NCBI GenBank assembly: GCA_024699855.1
Contig: JAMPIQ010000001.1
Location: 14,198,001-14,262,000 of the forward strand
Reading direction: 5' to 3'
Source of the DNA: Aphelenchoides besseyi
Lineage: Eukaryota; Nematoda; Chromadorea; Rhabditida; Aphelenchoididae
Length of the DNA: 64,000 nucleotides
Part shown: positions 20,078-31,604 of the stretch, piece after piece
How the letters are laid out: each line of letters starts with the position of its first letter
How positions within the stretch are numbered: the first letter of the stretch is position 1
Notes under the pieces: model-generated
The model's database searches: none
Told to the model about the DNA's origin: nothing
What the model saw: the letters and a program-made list of their open reading frames with translations, nothing else
Translations under genes and position numbers: made by a program

Positions 20078-21740
20078 TCAATACTTTGCTTTCACCACTG
20101 CTTTCTGGTGGCTGAACGTTTCGAATCCGAACTTTCCGTGGTACTTTTGCCCGTTTCCTGAGTAGCCAACACCCGAAAACGGCAACTGCATTGCTGCAAG
20201 AAAGTTATTGTTGTTTTACCTTTGGAACTTACAATAATAATTCAAGACTACACCATTAGCTACTGCGTTAGCCGAGTAGGTTGATGTTAAAAACCTTTCA
20301 ATCTTCTGCTCATCTTTTGTAAACACGTAGGCATTCAACGGTTTCTCTCTTACGTTGATGAAATTGATGGCAAAGTCCAAATTGTCGACGGTAATCAGCG
20401 GAAGAATTGGACCGAACAACTCGTCTTTCATCAAAACGTCCGTTGAATCGACTTCGAACAAATGAGGTCCGATATACAAATCGGTCGGATCGTTCTCGTC
20501 TTCAGGCTTATAAACTAAACGACCTTTGGTTCGATCGATCAGATCCTGCAATCGACTAAAATGACGTCCATTTATAATTCTAGTATAAGCCGACGACTCT
20601 TTCGGTTTCGATCCATACTTCTCAACCACCAATTTCTTCAACTTCTCAACAAACTGTGGGAATATCTTCTTTTCAACCAAACAATAATCAGTAGCCATGC
20701 ATAGTTGGCCGACGTTCGCAAATTTCCCGTGAACAATTGATTGAACTGCTCTGTCGAGATCGCAATCTTCGAGTACAACAGCCGGACATTTTCCTCCTAG
20801 TTCCATTGTTGTTGGAGTTAAATGAACTGCTGCTTGTGCCATAATTGATTTGGCAATCAAAGGACTTCCGGTGTAGAAGATGTGATCGAATCGATTATTC
20901 AAAAGTGAAATAGTTGCTTGAGCATCACCTTCGACAACAGCAATAAACTCCTGAAAACAATTATTTTAAGTATTTAAAATCTTCTAACTTCATCAAAGCT
21001 TTTGAAGATTCTACTTAATGCATTCGCTGTGTTCGAAGCGACTTCTGATGGCTTCAAGATGACTGTGTTTCCGGCCGAAATCGAGTTAACCAAAGGACGA
21101 AGAGCCAACACGGCAGGAAAGTTGAATGGCGAAATTATCAATGTGCATCCTAGTGGATCTTTGTAAATGAAAGGAACTCCATAGGGTTCGTCATGCTTCC
21201 GTTCTGGTCGCATCCAATTTTTTAAATGCTCCAACGCGTAATCGATTTCCACTAAAATTAAGTTCATTTTAATGGACATGGCAATTCACCGAATTAACTA
21301 CTTAATAGCACTTACTGATTATCCGATCGAACTCCATGTACTTGGTTTGATCGGCTGGACGTCTCAGATCCCGATAAATTGCATCGTAGATGAGATGATC
21401 GTTTGTGAGCAGAACTTCGCGCAACTTTTTGAGTTGATCTCTTCGCCATTCGAACTCCCGAGTGACTCCTTTGTTGAAGAAGTCACGTTGTTTTTTAATC
21501 AACTAAACAATCAATACAATGAAAGCGAATGCAAATCGCACGAACGGAACTATAATCCATCGGAATCCGTAGTTGTAAGCGGTTGACCAGGAAATGCTGA
21601 AGACGAGAACGTCCTTTTTACTTGCGGCAAGAGATTTAAAGAGCCACGTGAAGGTACAAAATGTGGAGTTTTTGTTCGCTTGAAGGCCATAACGTCAAAT
21701 AGAAAACAGAACGAGAAACCTGAGAGTTGTTTGCAAACAT
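20078..21740 (-). CDS. class 3 aldehyde dehydrogenase (ALDH3 family)
   Basis: Exons, in transcript order, are 21720-21740, 21316-21502, 20989-21251, 20233-20950 and 20078-20193, giving 434 residues. The enzyme oxidises aldehydes, typically medium- and long-chain fatty aldehydes, to acids with NAD(P)+. Visible landmarks are the N-terminal KKQRDFFNKG, the cofactor loop ISPFNFP, DHIFYTGS, the general-base Glu in MELGGKCP, the catalytic Cys in NVGQLCMATDY, FGPILP, and the C-terminal LPFSGVGYSGNG..YHGKFGFETFSH. No C-terminal membrane anchor follows, so a soluble form is expected. Exon 1 encodes only seven residues; it was chosen for its ATG, donor and phase. C. elegans alh-4/alh-5 are the likely relatives. 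Confidence 0.9.
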
Positions 21741-22082
21741 TTTGGTCGTTTTTCAACTTTCGAGTTTGTGCGAATTGAAATTTTCGCTCAATGAAGTCTC
21801 ATCGATTAAAGGCTCCAAACTTTGTAGCGAACACGCAAACGTTCAACTCGTTCGTTGCTACAAACTTTGTGTTCATAGTTAATTCAAATTGTTGAGCTTC
21901 AAAAAGCTAATTTTGGTGTTTGCTAACGACCGTGACTTTGTCGTATAGAAATGTAAAGAACAAACATTAGCACTCTAGTTTGTCTGCTAATCGACTCGAA
22001 GAACAGAACGTTGAGTTTCATAATCACTGGAAAAGGGAATGTCAGAAGAATTGATGCCGAGTGTTTATTCCATTGCTCATAT
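21741..22082. other. spacer between ALDH and pepsin-like gene
   Basis: Nothing recognisable apart from AT-rich sequence. It is the 5' flank of the ALDH gene and the 3' flank of the next minus-strand gene. Confidence 0.4.
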
Positions 22083-23348
22083 TTAGTATTCATAGGTTGA
22101 TAAGCCGATTTGAAATTTGGCGAAATCAAAAAGTAAACAGTTATGGCGAAGCACATTGTACGGCAAAATGGCGAGATTGTCTTCGCGAGTTTCCATTTTC
22201 AGAAAACAAAAATCCGTAAACTTCATTGTTTTGTCAATGTAATCATCGGGAGTTAAGGTCAAGTTGAATCCCATGACCGTAAAGTTAATATTCTCAGTGA
22301 GCTCACAACTAACTTTCTCGTAACCGTTCACGCTCTTCGAATGTAACGTTTGCTTGATGAAATACGTTTGACCGCTCGGAAGCTCCAGCTTATAGTCGTC
22401 GAGCACAATCACAGCGGGAATGCGATCTTCGTGATACCAAGTTCCGTGTTTAATAGAAATACTAAATTGGCTAGTGATTGACCGATTGATCTCAAATCTA
22501 CTGTTGAATTTCAAACATCCATTGCATCGGTCCATCCAACACGTCTGCGAAAACCCAATCATCAGTACAACCACCGATATTCCGGTTCCCAAAACCGATT
22601 ACACCCGAGTAAGTTGGCAAGATGCTAAAATAATTTGTGGATTTTATTCCAACATTGTGATTAACCTGTTGTAAGCAAAAGCAACGACTTTTTCGTCTTC
22701 TTTTTTCAAAACATTGTAAATGAACGACGGCGATCTATTCGTAGCTACAAAAGATAAAAAAGTAAATTCACGCAACAAGATAGCTATAAATGAAGTATAA
22801 TTACCAAGGTTAAGATGCACAGTTGAAAACTTTTCAGTTTTGTTGAACGACAATTGAAATGGAGAGGAGCTCTCAATATCCTTATTTCCAATCTGAAATT
22901 CATTTTCCAGTTGTAACTGAGAAGTTGTTTTTACGGTTATTCGATCGGTTGCCAGCCATCCGCTTGGCCCATGATTCCCGTAGTAATTGAACGCCAATCC
23001 AACCTTTTTGAAGGTCTCCGATTTACTGAAACTACCTTGTGGGTTGTCTCTCTTACAACACTTACTGCCAGCAATAAGCACCGCAGTTCGACTGACTGTA
23101 AACAACCAAATCGGAATCGCCGGCTATTTGATCGTCGCTTGGCCATTGGGTTACAGCAAAACGAATGTCTTGAGCTAAAAATGAAATCGATGATGTTTCT
23201 ATCCGCATTTCATACGTGGACTTCCAATTTCTCCGTTAATCACCAAACAACGTTTATCCCAAATACCAATAGTCACGACCTCTTCCGTGAACTTCACATC
23301 GAAACCGTTGGAGACGTGGAGAAAAAGAAAGACAATTAAAAGTCGCAT
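22083..23348 (-). CDS. pepsin-like (A1 family) protein lacking both catalytic motifs
   Basis: Six exons, in transcript order 23216-23348, 23066-23174, 22805-23025, 22666-22744, 22502-22624 and 22083-22470, give 350 residues. A signal peptide (MRLLIVFLFLHVSNG) leads into a bilobal A1 fold: INGEIGSPPQDIRF, KSETFKKVGLAFNYYGNHG, SGWLATDRITV, SGVIGFG, and a C-terminal NLAILPYNVLRHNCLLFDF. The first DTGS site reads TQWPSD and the second (IVDTGTS) reads IVLDDYK, so neither catalytic Asp-Thr-Gly is present. It is therefore a secreted pseudopeptidase, perhaps a binding protein or an inhibitor. All introns join in phase with no stops, which argues against a dead gene. Confidence 0.75.
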
Positions 23349-23708
23349 TCCAGTAACTTGTATTCTGATGAAAAGTTAAAATGATTGTTTTAACAAACCG
23401 ACCAATTTGTTAGTGATGCTAAATCGTAGTGATTATTTCTGATAAAATGTCTTGTGAAATGATGATAATTATCATTGGGTTTAACGGCAAAAGTCATTAT
23501 CTCCGCCGACTAAATTGATTTGTGAATGCGGAGATTAGTAAAAGATCGTATTATGACTACATTGAACTCATGGTCTAACTTTTAAGATGATTGAACATTA
23601 TCGTATGATTGGCAGTAAGTTTAAGTGTTAAAGGTATTCCACTACAATACTCGAATATCGTTTATTAGATGGCCACATGTATTAATAAATTATTATATAC
23701 AACAAGCA
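23349..23708. other. spacer between two pepsin-like genes
   Basis: AT-rich. No exon or RNA gene recognised. It contains the 5' flank of the 350-aa pepsin-like gene. Confidence 0.4.
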
Positions 23709-24945
23709 CTAGGGTTTTGCTTTGCCGAAAGAAATCGTTTGATCATTCCAGTTGTGAGCCTGACAATACGAAGTTGTCCACGGTGCACCGAGAACCCACA
23801 ACTTGTCGTTTCCAGTTGCCGATGTGCTGAGCAACAACTCGCACTGATTTTTGCCCATGTCGTTGGTCAGATGCTCGCTGCTAATCGGAAATGCTTGGCC
23901 GTTGATTTTGAGTGTAATCGAGAATTTGCGTCCACACGAAACCACGTATTTGTCTTTGTCGACCTTCGCTTTCACTTGCTTGGCAATTCCTTGGACTACG
24001 CTTTGCGGAAGATGAAGATGTGGGACGTGAGAGTCACTGATGGCGTTTGCGCTTCCGCTTGTGAACTTCTTGATCTTTATAGCTTCGATTGGGAACTCCC
24101 AGTTCTTTGAGTTGGCAACTACTTTCACATTTCCACGAGGAGTATCACAGACTTTCGAATTGACTCCGCCGAATGTTATTTTTCCCGCATTCTTGCAACT
24201 ACCGGCAGCAGAACACTTTCGATACATGGTAGTGAAAACCGGAGAATCGACCAACTTCTCTTTGATCATCAGATCGAAGATACTCGTTGCAGGTCCGTCT
24301 TTTGCGGGATCAGGTAATCCGAGGCCGAAGACTCCTTGATCACCGTCGTTAGTCTGTGATGCACTTCCGAAGACAACCGGAGTTTTCAGTTTGTATATTT
24401 GCTTAGGACAATCTTTGTCTCCAAACTGCAAATTCAAAAGTCATTACCGATTCTAATACTCTTTACTCACCGCGAACTGATCTCTTCGGTAGGTGCCTTT
24501 CACAACTTGAGGCGGGTATTTGAAACCTCGTTGAATTCGCTTGCCCTTCTTGGTTTTGTTCGGATCGTAGGTTCCAATGTTTTGTTGACAGTGTTTGCCG
24601 TTTGCTCCCGAGTTGAGACATTTTGTTTCGGGTACCCAAAGAATGGAGGCCGAGGTCGAGAAGATGACTGTAAACGACTGTGGTGGTTCTCCCAAACTGA
24701 TTTTGCCTTCGTAGATGGCTGCGTTGGCCGTAGCATTGAGTTGCTCATTGTAAACGTCGTGCAATTGAATACGTGAATGTGGAGCTGGAAACGGTTGTTT
24801 AAAAGAAAACCTAGTCAGTTAACTCACTTCGAATGGCCATCGCTTTGGCTGCCACTTTCTTGCGCAACCGTACACTGAACATTCCGTTTGTCAGGGAAAC
24901 GAACTCAAGAACAAGAAGAAGACAAAGGACGAGATGGGAAGTCAT
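23709..24945 (-). CDS. pepsin-like (A1 family) protein with altered catalytic sites
   Basis: Exons 24828-24945, 24471-24784 and 23709-24425 encode 382 residues. The signal peptide is [21 protein letters not shown]. The fold is clear: [28 protein letters not shown], the N-lobe disulfide region, [17 protein letters not shown], and [12 protein letters not shown] with ISFG at the end. The first DTGS reads STSA (Asp lost). In the second site, AIVDTGTS reads AISDSHVP, so the Asp is kept but Gly is His. Proteolysis is therefore very unlikely. It resembles a nematode aspartic protease such as ASP-type cathepsin D relatives in every other respect. It lies head-to-tail with the gene at 22083-23348, suggesting tandem origin and divergence. 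Confidence 0.85.
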
Positions 24946-24978
24946 AGTTGTTTGTTGATATTGAAGGGATAAATTTCG

Positions 24979-24986
24979 CTTTTATA
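24979..24986 (-). promoter_or_regulatory. TATA box of 382-aa pepsin-like gene
   Basis: The minus strand reads TATAAAAG, 34 bp upstream of the ATG at 24945, implying a very short leader. Confidence 0.6.
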
Positions 24987-24989
24987 GCC

Positions 24990-25785
24990 ACCTCGCAGCT
25001 CAGCGACCGTAGATTCGTCAGTTTTGGATCATCGTCAGTTTGATTGCTGATCAAACACACCTGTTAAGATGTCATTGAACATCGCTGTTTCGCGATCTAA
25101 AACAGCATGTCGAATGCATGTGATGAGGCCGGAAATTGGTGCTCTAGTCCTGTTTAAACAACAAAAAAAAGAACCGAAGTAGAGATACGCGATCAACGTT
25201 TGTAAAACAACAAGCGGAAGTTACGAAAATAAACGTTCATCATTTGTTTATTCGAAATCAATGTTGCTACTAACGTTCATGTTTTTTGTCAAATAACAGA
25301 AATTTCTATATGCAGGTAATTCGTTTATCGGTACACGCAAATCTACGCCGTTAGCCTGCAAGTTATGCGGCTTTTAGTTCGACAAATGAAGTGACAATTA
25401 AAAGGTCGATTAGCTTGTGTACTGTAAAAAAATCACCGTTTCATTCGATTATTGACCAAAGACACATGACAACATTAATTGGTTCTAAGTGTAAGAGAGT
25501 TGTAAACTCAATTACCCTTATTGTCGAGACTATTCAAATGCGTAATCTGCTACGAACTATTTTCTATATCCATTCTTTAAATGCGATTATCAGTGCACCC
25601 TTTGAACCCTTGGGTCCGTTTGAATTAAATGCTGCAAAAGTGTACTCAATTAGGGCTCAACTCATACCCGAGTTTAGTTGTCTTTGTAATCAAAGTCATT
25701 TACTTAAAATCGAGTATGTGATGGTGAATGTGAACTATAAAACACAAATATTTGTAATTCTTTGCTCACTTATACTTCTTCAAAA
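24990..25785. other. divergent intergenic region
   Basis: This lies between the pepsin-like gene (minus) and a chemoreceptor (plus). An open frame of 136 codons at 25391-25801 has no homology I recognise and ends inside the receptor start, so it is not called. Confidence 0.4.
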
Positions 25786-26857
25786 ATGTTCAATTGGCTA
25801 GCATTTTGTTTCTACTATGAACTCAGCATAACATCAAGCTCATTGATGTTGAATGCACTTGTCATCTTGTTGTGCGTTTACAAACTTTCGGACACAATGC
25901 GTACCTACCGAGTAATGTTGTTGTTCAGTGCGATAATCGATTCGATTTTTGCCTTATCATCAGGAATCGCTCAAACGGTAAGTGTTGTCGAGTTATTCAC
26001 TGAACTGAAATTTGCGCAGATCTTGGTCGATCAAGGGAAGAGAATGATCTTCGTCTTGCAGTCGCCTTTTCTTCCACCCAACTATCAATCTGCACGAGTC
26101 GCCGTAACTGTGCTTACCCTTTCTGTGCATGGAATGTTGTGGTCGATTTCCGCCCAGTTTGCTTATCGTATTAACATATTCTGTTGGCAATATCGATACA
26201 CAACACGACAAATAGTCGTTTTCTTTCTTTGCTATCTAAATTGGCCAATTGCTCATTCGTTGCTTGTTTATTCCGTGTTTAATGAACACGATGGCCCGGA
26301 CGTAACTTTCAAGTTAAGTCAAAATCCCGTCTTTCATAACCGTACGATTCCGCCATACATTAGTGGTAACACACACGAACTTCCAATGATTATAATGCTT
26401 GTAGAAGTGCAGCTATTAATCACATCCTTCTACTTAATTATTTTCTATTGTGGTTATCAGATTAGGAAACGACTGCACGAGGACCGAGACATCTTGCAAC
26501 CGGAAACGATCAAAACCCAGACTAGGCTTTCTCGTATACTTACTACACAGGTAAAGTAACCAATTAAACGGACACCAACAAACTGAACTTAAGGCCATAA
26601 TCCCGCTCTTTAGCGTTATTTTGCCCATCGGGATCGCATGCTCTTTACCCTTATTCCAAGTCACCAACGATTACATTGCCATGCTTACTAAAATGATAAT
26701 ATGCCTCATGCCGCTTGCAAACCCATCCATAGTTCTCATTTCGATTCCCACATTTCGAGATTCAATTTTATATTTCGTTTGCAAGCGTTTTACTTGCAAA
26801 AAGCAATCGAACATAACAACCATAATATTTACGAATATGCATCGTTCTACTGTATGA
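25786..26857 (+). CDS. serpentine (7TM) chemoreceptor
   Basis: Exon 1 (25786-26550) and exon 2 (26594-26857) join in phase, giving 342 residues. Hydrophobic helices include SLMLNALVILLCVYKL, VMLLFSAIIDSIFALSSG, VAVTVLTLSVHGMLWSI, IVVFFLCYLNWPIAHSLLVY, LLITSFYLIIFYCGYQI, AIIPLFSVILPIGIACSLPL and a final LMPLANPSIVLISIP. The junction after RLSRILTTQ and the last-helix NPSIV motif are typical of the nematode STR/SRH-type superfamily. It is expected in sensory cilia, detecting environmental chemicals. The ATG at 25786 (MFNWLAF) is the first in frame. AATAAA is near 26904. Confidence 0.8.
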
Positions 26858-26969
26858 ATAGGAACTCGTTTGATTGTTTTGCAGTTATCCATATATTTGT
26901 CGAATAAAGATTTTTGGTTGAGAAGAAAGTGATCAGCTTCTTGCCAACCGGTACCAACAGCAAGAAGCA

Positions 26970-27628
26970 ATGAAGACGATTAAGTAAACAATCCAATAAA
27001 CAGAATAACCGTCGGGCTTGCAGAAAGACTGTGAACAACGAACAGATCAAACACACGGTTCAAAAACAGACTTACCAGACGTTTGTTGTTGACGATACAC
27101 AAACGGTAAGAGATTCAATGTAATGGTTCGAATTAGTGGCTTTGCAGGAGCAGCCTTCAGCCAAAAATAATTTGGAACGTTTGATTCAATCGGTCATACC
27201 GATCACTTCGATTATTCCAACCGATTTACACTCCGAACGAGCTCGTACTTATGTTTTGGTCTACGGAAAAGATGCGGAACGACCACCACGAAACGACGAG
27301 CAGTTCGGTGAGGACTCGGTGATGAGCACGAATCTGATCGAAAAAGAGAACCGAACCATCGAAACGATCACCGTAAGTTTAACTATACGCTCTCTACTAT
27401 TTTCGTTTAAAGTACAAAACACTACGAAACGGCAAAGTGCACACGACTTTGGAGCATCGAATTACAATCAACGGACCTGAAGCCATTCATGCATCTGTGG
27501 GTTTGCCGTTGAATTGCTTTGATTGATCGCACATTTAGGAGCTGAAAATCGCAATCAGCGAAGCCACCGCCACAAATCCAAACTTCGAAGTTGTGAGTGT
27601 TGAGATCAAAGAAGAACGATTACCATGA
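26970..27628 (+). CDS. stand-alone band 4.1 C-terminal-domain (4.1-CTD) protein
   Basis: Exons 26970-26983, 27024-27105, 27148-27372, 27413-27496 and 27539-27628 join in phase into 164 residues. The C-terminal 65 residues match the CTD of protein 4.1: ETITYKTLRNGKVHTTLEHR, ITINGPEAI, then ISEATATNPNFEVVSVEI. In protein 4.1 and worm FRM-1 this domain follows a FERM and a spectrin-binding region and binds membrane-skeleton partners. Neither FERM nor spectrin-binding domain is seen here. Exon 1 is only 14 nt; it was chosen because its ATG, donor and phase fit, but more exons could lie upstream beyond the receptor gene. AATAAA is near 27818. Confidence 0.6.
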
Positions 27629-27834
27629 ATTCCACTTCAACCACATTTTCGCGTTCTAGCGATCACAGCAATCTTTTTGTCCTCCCACTTCTTGTCTACT
27701 CATTTCTCCTGCCTAACTTCTTCCTCTTGCCACTACCCATCTATTTGTTAATCGAATAGCCATTTTGCTTTAAACGAATCTACGAAAACAAAAACGTTTT
27801 TATGACCAACAAATAACAATAAACTCAAAACAGA

Positions 27835-28904
27835 CTATTCAGGTTTCTTCACTTCAATGTTCGGATTGTAGGCGGAAAGCAGATCGTTTGCAAAAGCAAA
27901 TTGGTCTCCCAGATCTTTGAGATTCGTTGAGAACTCTGAAAACGAAAAGAATAAGACAAACTTGTTCTCTTACCTTCAAGTTTCTCCGATGGAATTGCGG
28001 TCTTTGCTTCTTCGATCACAATTCGCACAACGTCCATTCGCAGAACCGCATCTTCGGCTTCAGAATCGATTGCCGTCTTGTTCTTCGGTTTCTCCGTTTC
28101 TTCAACTCCTTCGCTTTTCGGCGTCTTCGTTTCGGCAGCAGCCAACTTCTCTCGTCGGGCTCTGATGCTAAACAGTGTCATTGGATTAGAAGCATAAGAT
28201 CAAACTCACTATTTGACATAAGCCAATTCGGTTTTTAGCATCGTTGTCCACAACAAAACGTCGGTCGGAAACTTTCTCAGCGCCAACTGCAAAATCGTCC
28301 TCGCATTCTCCCAACTTCTGTTCTTTTGAGCTTCAAATTCTGCGGCTTCAGCATAGAACTCGGGATGTGTGCCATGAATCTGGAGAACAAAATCGAAGAT
28401 AGAAAGGCGAACTCACTTGTAGTAGTCGATTGTAAGATTCGCTGGCCGAGTTGATCAATTCGTTCGATTTATTGAATCGGGCAGCTTCCAAATAGAACTC
28501 CTTCTTCTGAAAATCAAAGTAAAACGAAGAACAAAAGTCGAAAACAAACCTTGAATCGTTCACTTCGAACCTTGTAGATCCAACAGATTTTCTGTTGTAT
28601 ATTCTTTCGCACACGATCTTTCGAAAATCGCTTCTTCAAAGCCCTCTGTCGCTGCCAATACTCCAGAAAGTCTTTCAGGTACTGAATGTACGTGTTGTAA
28701 TCGCTCACTGACTTTGTCTAAAAGCGAGTTTATTTAAGAGGTAAATCATACATTCTACTCTACTCTCTTCTGCAGTCGGTACTCATAACGACCACAGCGT
28801 TTGATGAACTCGGCCAGCTGATCGCTCTGAATGAGACCAGCGGCGCGAATCAACTCGAAGGTTGGAACCAATTTCTCCACCGATTCTTCAGCAAACTCGG
28901 CCAT
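27835..28904 (-). CDS. utp6: UTP6-like U3 snoRNP component, short form
   Basis: Six exons give 287 residues starting MAEFAEESVEKLVP. The N-terminus matches UTP6, a HAT-repeat subunit of the small-subunit processome that acts in the nucleolus on 18S rRNA maturation: the LIRAAGL segment, EYRLQKR, SVSDYNTYIQYLKDFLEYWQ and RIGYS-type region (KKRFSKDRVRKNIQQKI). HAT repeats follow (EARFNKSN-like LEAARFNKSNELINSASESY, FYAEAAEFEAQKNRSWENARTILQLALRKFP). Usual UTP6 proteins are about 440-600 residues, so the C-terminal HAT region is missing; the frame ends NPNIEVKKPE, TAG at 27835-27837. Donors and acceptors are clean throughout. The gene converges with the 4.1-CTD gene. Confidence 0.7.
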
Positions 28905-29680
28905 TATGATCGACTCGCTATAGAAAAGTCGTCAAATCAGCAGTAACAATCTCGACAACTCCATCGTCTCGAATTGTTGTTTGCAAACTGCGGATCGACT
29001 GCAGTGATTTTAAAGGCTATTTTTATTTTTTTTAATCGCTGCTTCGTATTAATGCATTGGATGATCCCACTTCTGGCAAGCCGTCTGGAGGCATCTCTAT
29101 TCCTTTCAAAAACCCAAGATCATTTCAAAGTAAATTGCATTGGAAAGGCGAACTATGGTTGTCGTTTTGATAAGATAAGAGTGATGTTCGTTTGCTATCT
29201 TTTCGATCATCTGTTGCAATATCCATAAACCAATGGCAAACGCCGATGAACAAAAGCACAGATAATAGACGATTGACCATCGACTTTCAAAGAACGTCAA
29301 ATGAATGACTGAGGAAATAGTAGGATAACAACAACACCCTTAATCTTTCGCAAAGAATTCGTGATCTATTGCCTAAATACTTTAACACCAACGATCAATA
29401 GTGTTGGGTCTTGGCAAAGATCTGACAACCATTCCTTGGATCCCGACCCGATCGGGCGCCTACCGCTTTGTCATGAGGCGACGCCCGTCGTAGTAGGGGT
29501 TTGGTTTTTTTGGTTGGATTTGTTCGTTTTTTCCCGGATTACCAGATAAACCACTGAACTAAATAAATAGGGCCACAACCGCAGAGACTCGTTAGTGCCG
29601 GCACCCGTCGGTCATCGTAACACGGACGTGGTAATTCAGTGGTACGTTCGTGTTTTATGATGTCCAATGACAACATTTTG
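28905..29680. other. intergenic region with a GC-rich palindromic patch
   Basis: No gene recognised. At about 29440-29620 the base composition changes sharply: ATCCCGACCCGATCGGG, GGCGACGCCCGTCG and GCCGGCACCCGTCGG stand out from AT-rich flanks. It may be a transposon remnant or structured RNA. Confidence 0.4.
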
Positions 29681-29690
29681 TTTCCAGATG

Positions 29691-31150
29691 GCGAAGCCAA
29701 AGACCAAGAAGCAACTGGCTCAGAAGAACCAACCGAAGATCATAACGAGGTGCCCCGATCTGTTTTTGTATTGTTAATTCGCTTCTTAGTACTCCGAACA
29801 ATAAACTCTCTTCTTTGTAATTGTTCTACCCCTCGGTACTAAACAGGTCACCCATGATGCAATCAGACAAAATTTTCGTTACAACCCAATAAAACGTTTG
29901 TGCGATACTCTCGTTTATTTCTCATTCTTTTCAGGATGCTATTCTCGGGGACGAAATTGTCGGTGCACCAAAAATTTCTGTTGATGAAAACATGTTCCTC
30001 CGTGACGAACGGATTAGGTTAAGTAAACCGAAGTACTACAAAAAGACGGAAATACCATCTTCGCGTGGTTGGAATATTTACTTTGAACGAATTGGTGCGT
30101 GTCTTTAAATTTTTAGTTATACTTATGTGTTTTTAAGATCTGCCAAAATTCTCAGAGATCCATCAAAACCACTGGAAGAACTGCAACTATTGTTCTTCAA
30201 TGAGTTTTGCGGAGTTGTCGAGAACAATGACATGCACTCGTTTTCTTTCTTTGCTTCCGCCTCATCTTGCTGAAAAAAGTTTGGTTGATAAGTACGAAGA
30301 TCTGAAGCCAAAACAAAAACGTTACTACTACCTGATGGCCCGTTGACTTATCCACGTTGTCAACGAACTTGAAAATGGACGTCTTCGTTTTACTGGATCC
30401 GAAAGTCACGTTTATTGCATCTCGCTATGGGTTTATTTGCTCTACAAACTAGCGCAACTTTCTTTCGTCGACGATCATCCAAATTCGTGCTTCGTTTCCG
30501 TTGCTTTTGACCCGCTCAACCCAATTCGACCAACAGTGACTATTAAATACCAAGGGTGAGTATACATAATTTCGTTATATTAAATAAATATTTAGGCAAA
30601 CGTTGTATTCGCCCTTGCAGAGAATGGCGATGCTCCTGAAGTCAGGACTTGGGTTAAAGGACAAGACAGCAAGCCACATCTGCTGCTACGCAGGGTGTTT
30701 GAATTTCAATCACATCTTCTACGAAACACTTGATGTCAATCTTAAACGGGAATGTTGTGCCGGGACGAAAGCATAGTCGTGTATTGCTCAATGCGTTTGT
30801 TCCCCACGTTGCATTGCCACCAAAGAACATTGCTACGTAAAATGCAAACAGCACGGCAAAGCTTGTCTAGCTTCCGACCAACAGTTTTCTACACGTGATT
30901 TTTGCCAGGTGGAATTGTAAGCATTGCGAAGGGGATATCCGAATTCTCACAAAGCTCGTTGCAATTGCTCAGTCGTTCGTTGACCACATTTCGACCTGAC
31001 ATCAAACTGCTGATTGATTCCGAAGGAAAATCCTCAGCAATCGAAGAGCAAGTCTTTTTCAGTGATAAACAGGTCTGCAACTTTCTATGGGTTTTATACA
31101 ACTGACTTTCAGGACATCTCAACGGAATCTTTAAATCTCGACAACTTTCG
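29691..31150 (+). pseudogene. degenerate or misassembled gene with HMG-box-like segment
   Basis: Exon-like pieces are visible. 29691-29752 would encode a very basic MAKPKTKKQLAQKNQ start. 29935-30093 reads RLSKPKYYKKTEIPSSRGWN. 30137-30345 reads ELSRTMTCTRFLSLLPPHL then KYEDLKPKQKRYYYLMA, whose ending resembles the third helix of an HMG box. 30346-30555 continues hydrophobic (SLWVYLLYKLAQLSFVDDHP). 30597-30910 is Cys-rich (CYVKCKQHGKACL). A stop after YYYLMAR and a TAG in the Cys-rich part break the frame. I cannot name the family. The HMG reading is tentative. Confidence 0.3.
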
Positions 31151-31604
31151 AAATTGATCGTCTTCCCATCAGTCAATACAAAGTCTTCTTGTCGTACTAC
31201 CATTTTTTCTTGGTCAATTTGTCATCCTTTTGTTTACCAACCACTGCTTCTTTTCATTCTCGATTTTCTATCTCGCGAGTCAATCAATCTCTTGTTGGAT
31301 TTCGATTTTTTGTTCTATTCAGTTTCGACTTCCTCCTATTTACATTTACAAAATTCCATTTACATGCATCATTTTGAGATCTCATCCATAATTCTGACTA
31401 CAAGATCATTTAATTTTACTCATATTTCTCACCTCAGTTAAGACCACATTCACCGGTAAGCCGAATCATCAATAAACGGTTCATGGTCATGAGTTCATTA
31501 AATTCATAGAGTCTGACGGTTTATTAACCGATGTTATCTATCAAACACGTTATTCTGTCGTTACCTCAAAATTAGATTACCAGTTCCTTCTCCGCTTTCT
31601 GAGG

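Noticed and set aside
25391..25801. 136-codon frame upstream of a receptor.
   Set aside because: No signal peptide, family resemblance or start context, and it overlaps the receptor's first exon in another frame.
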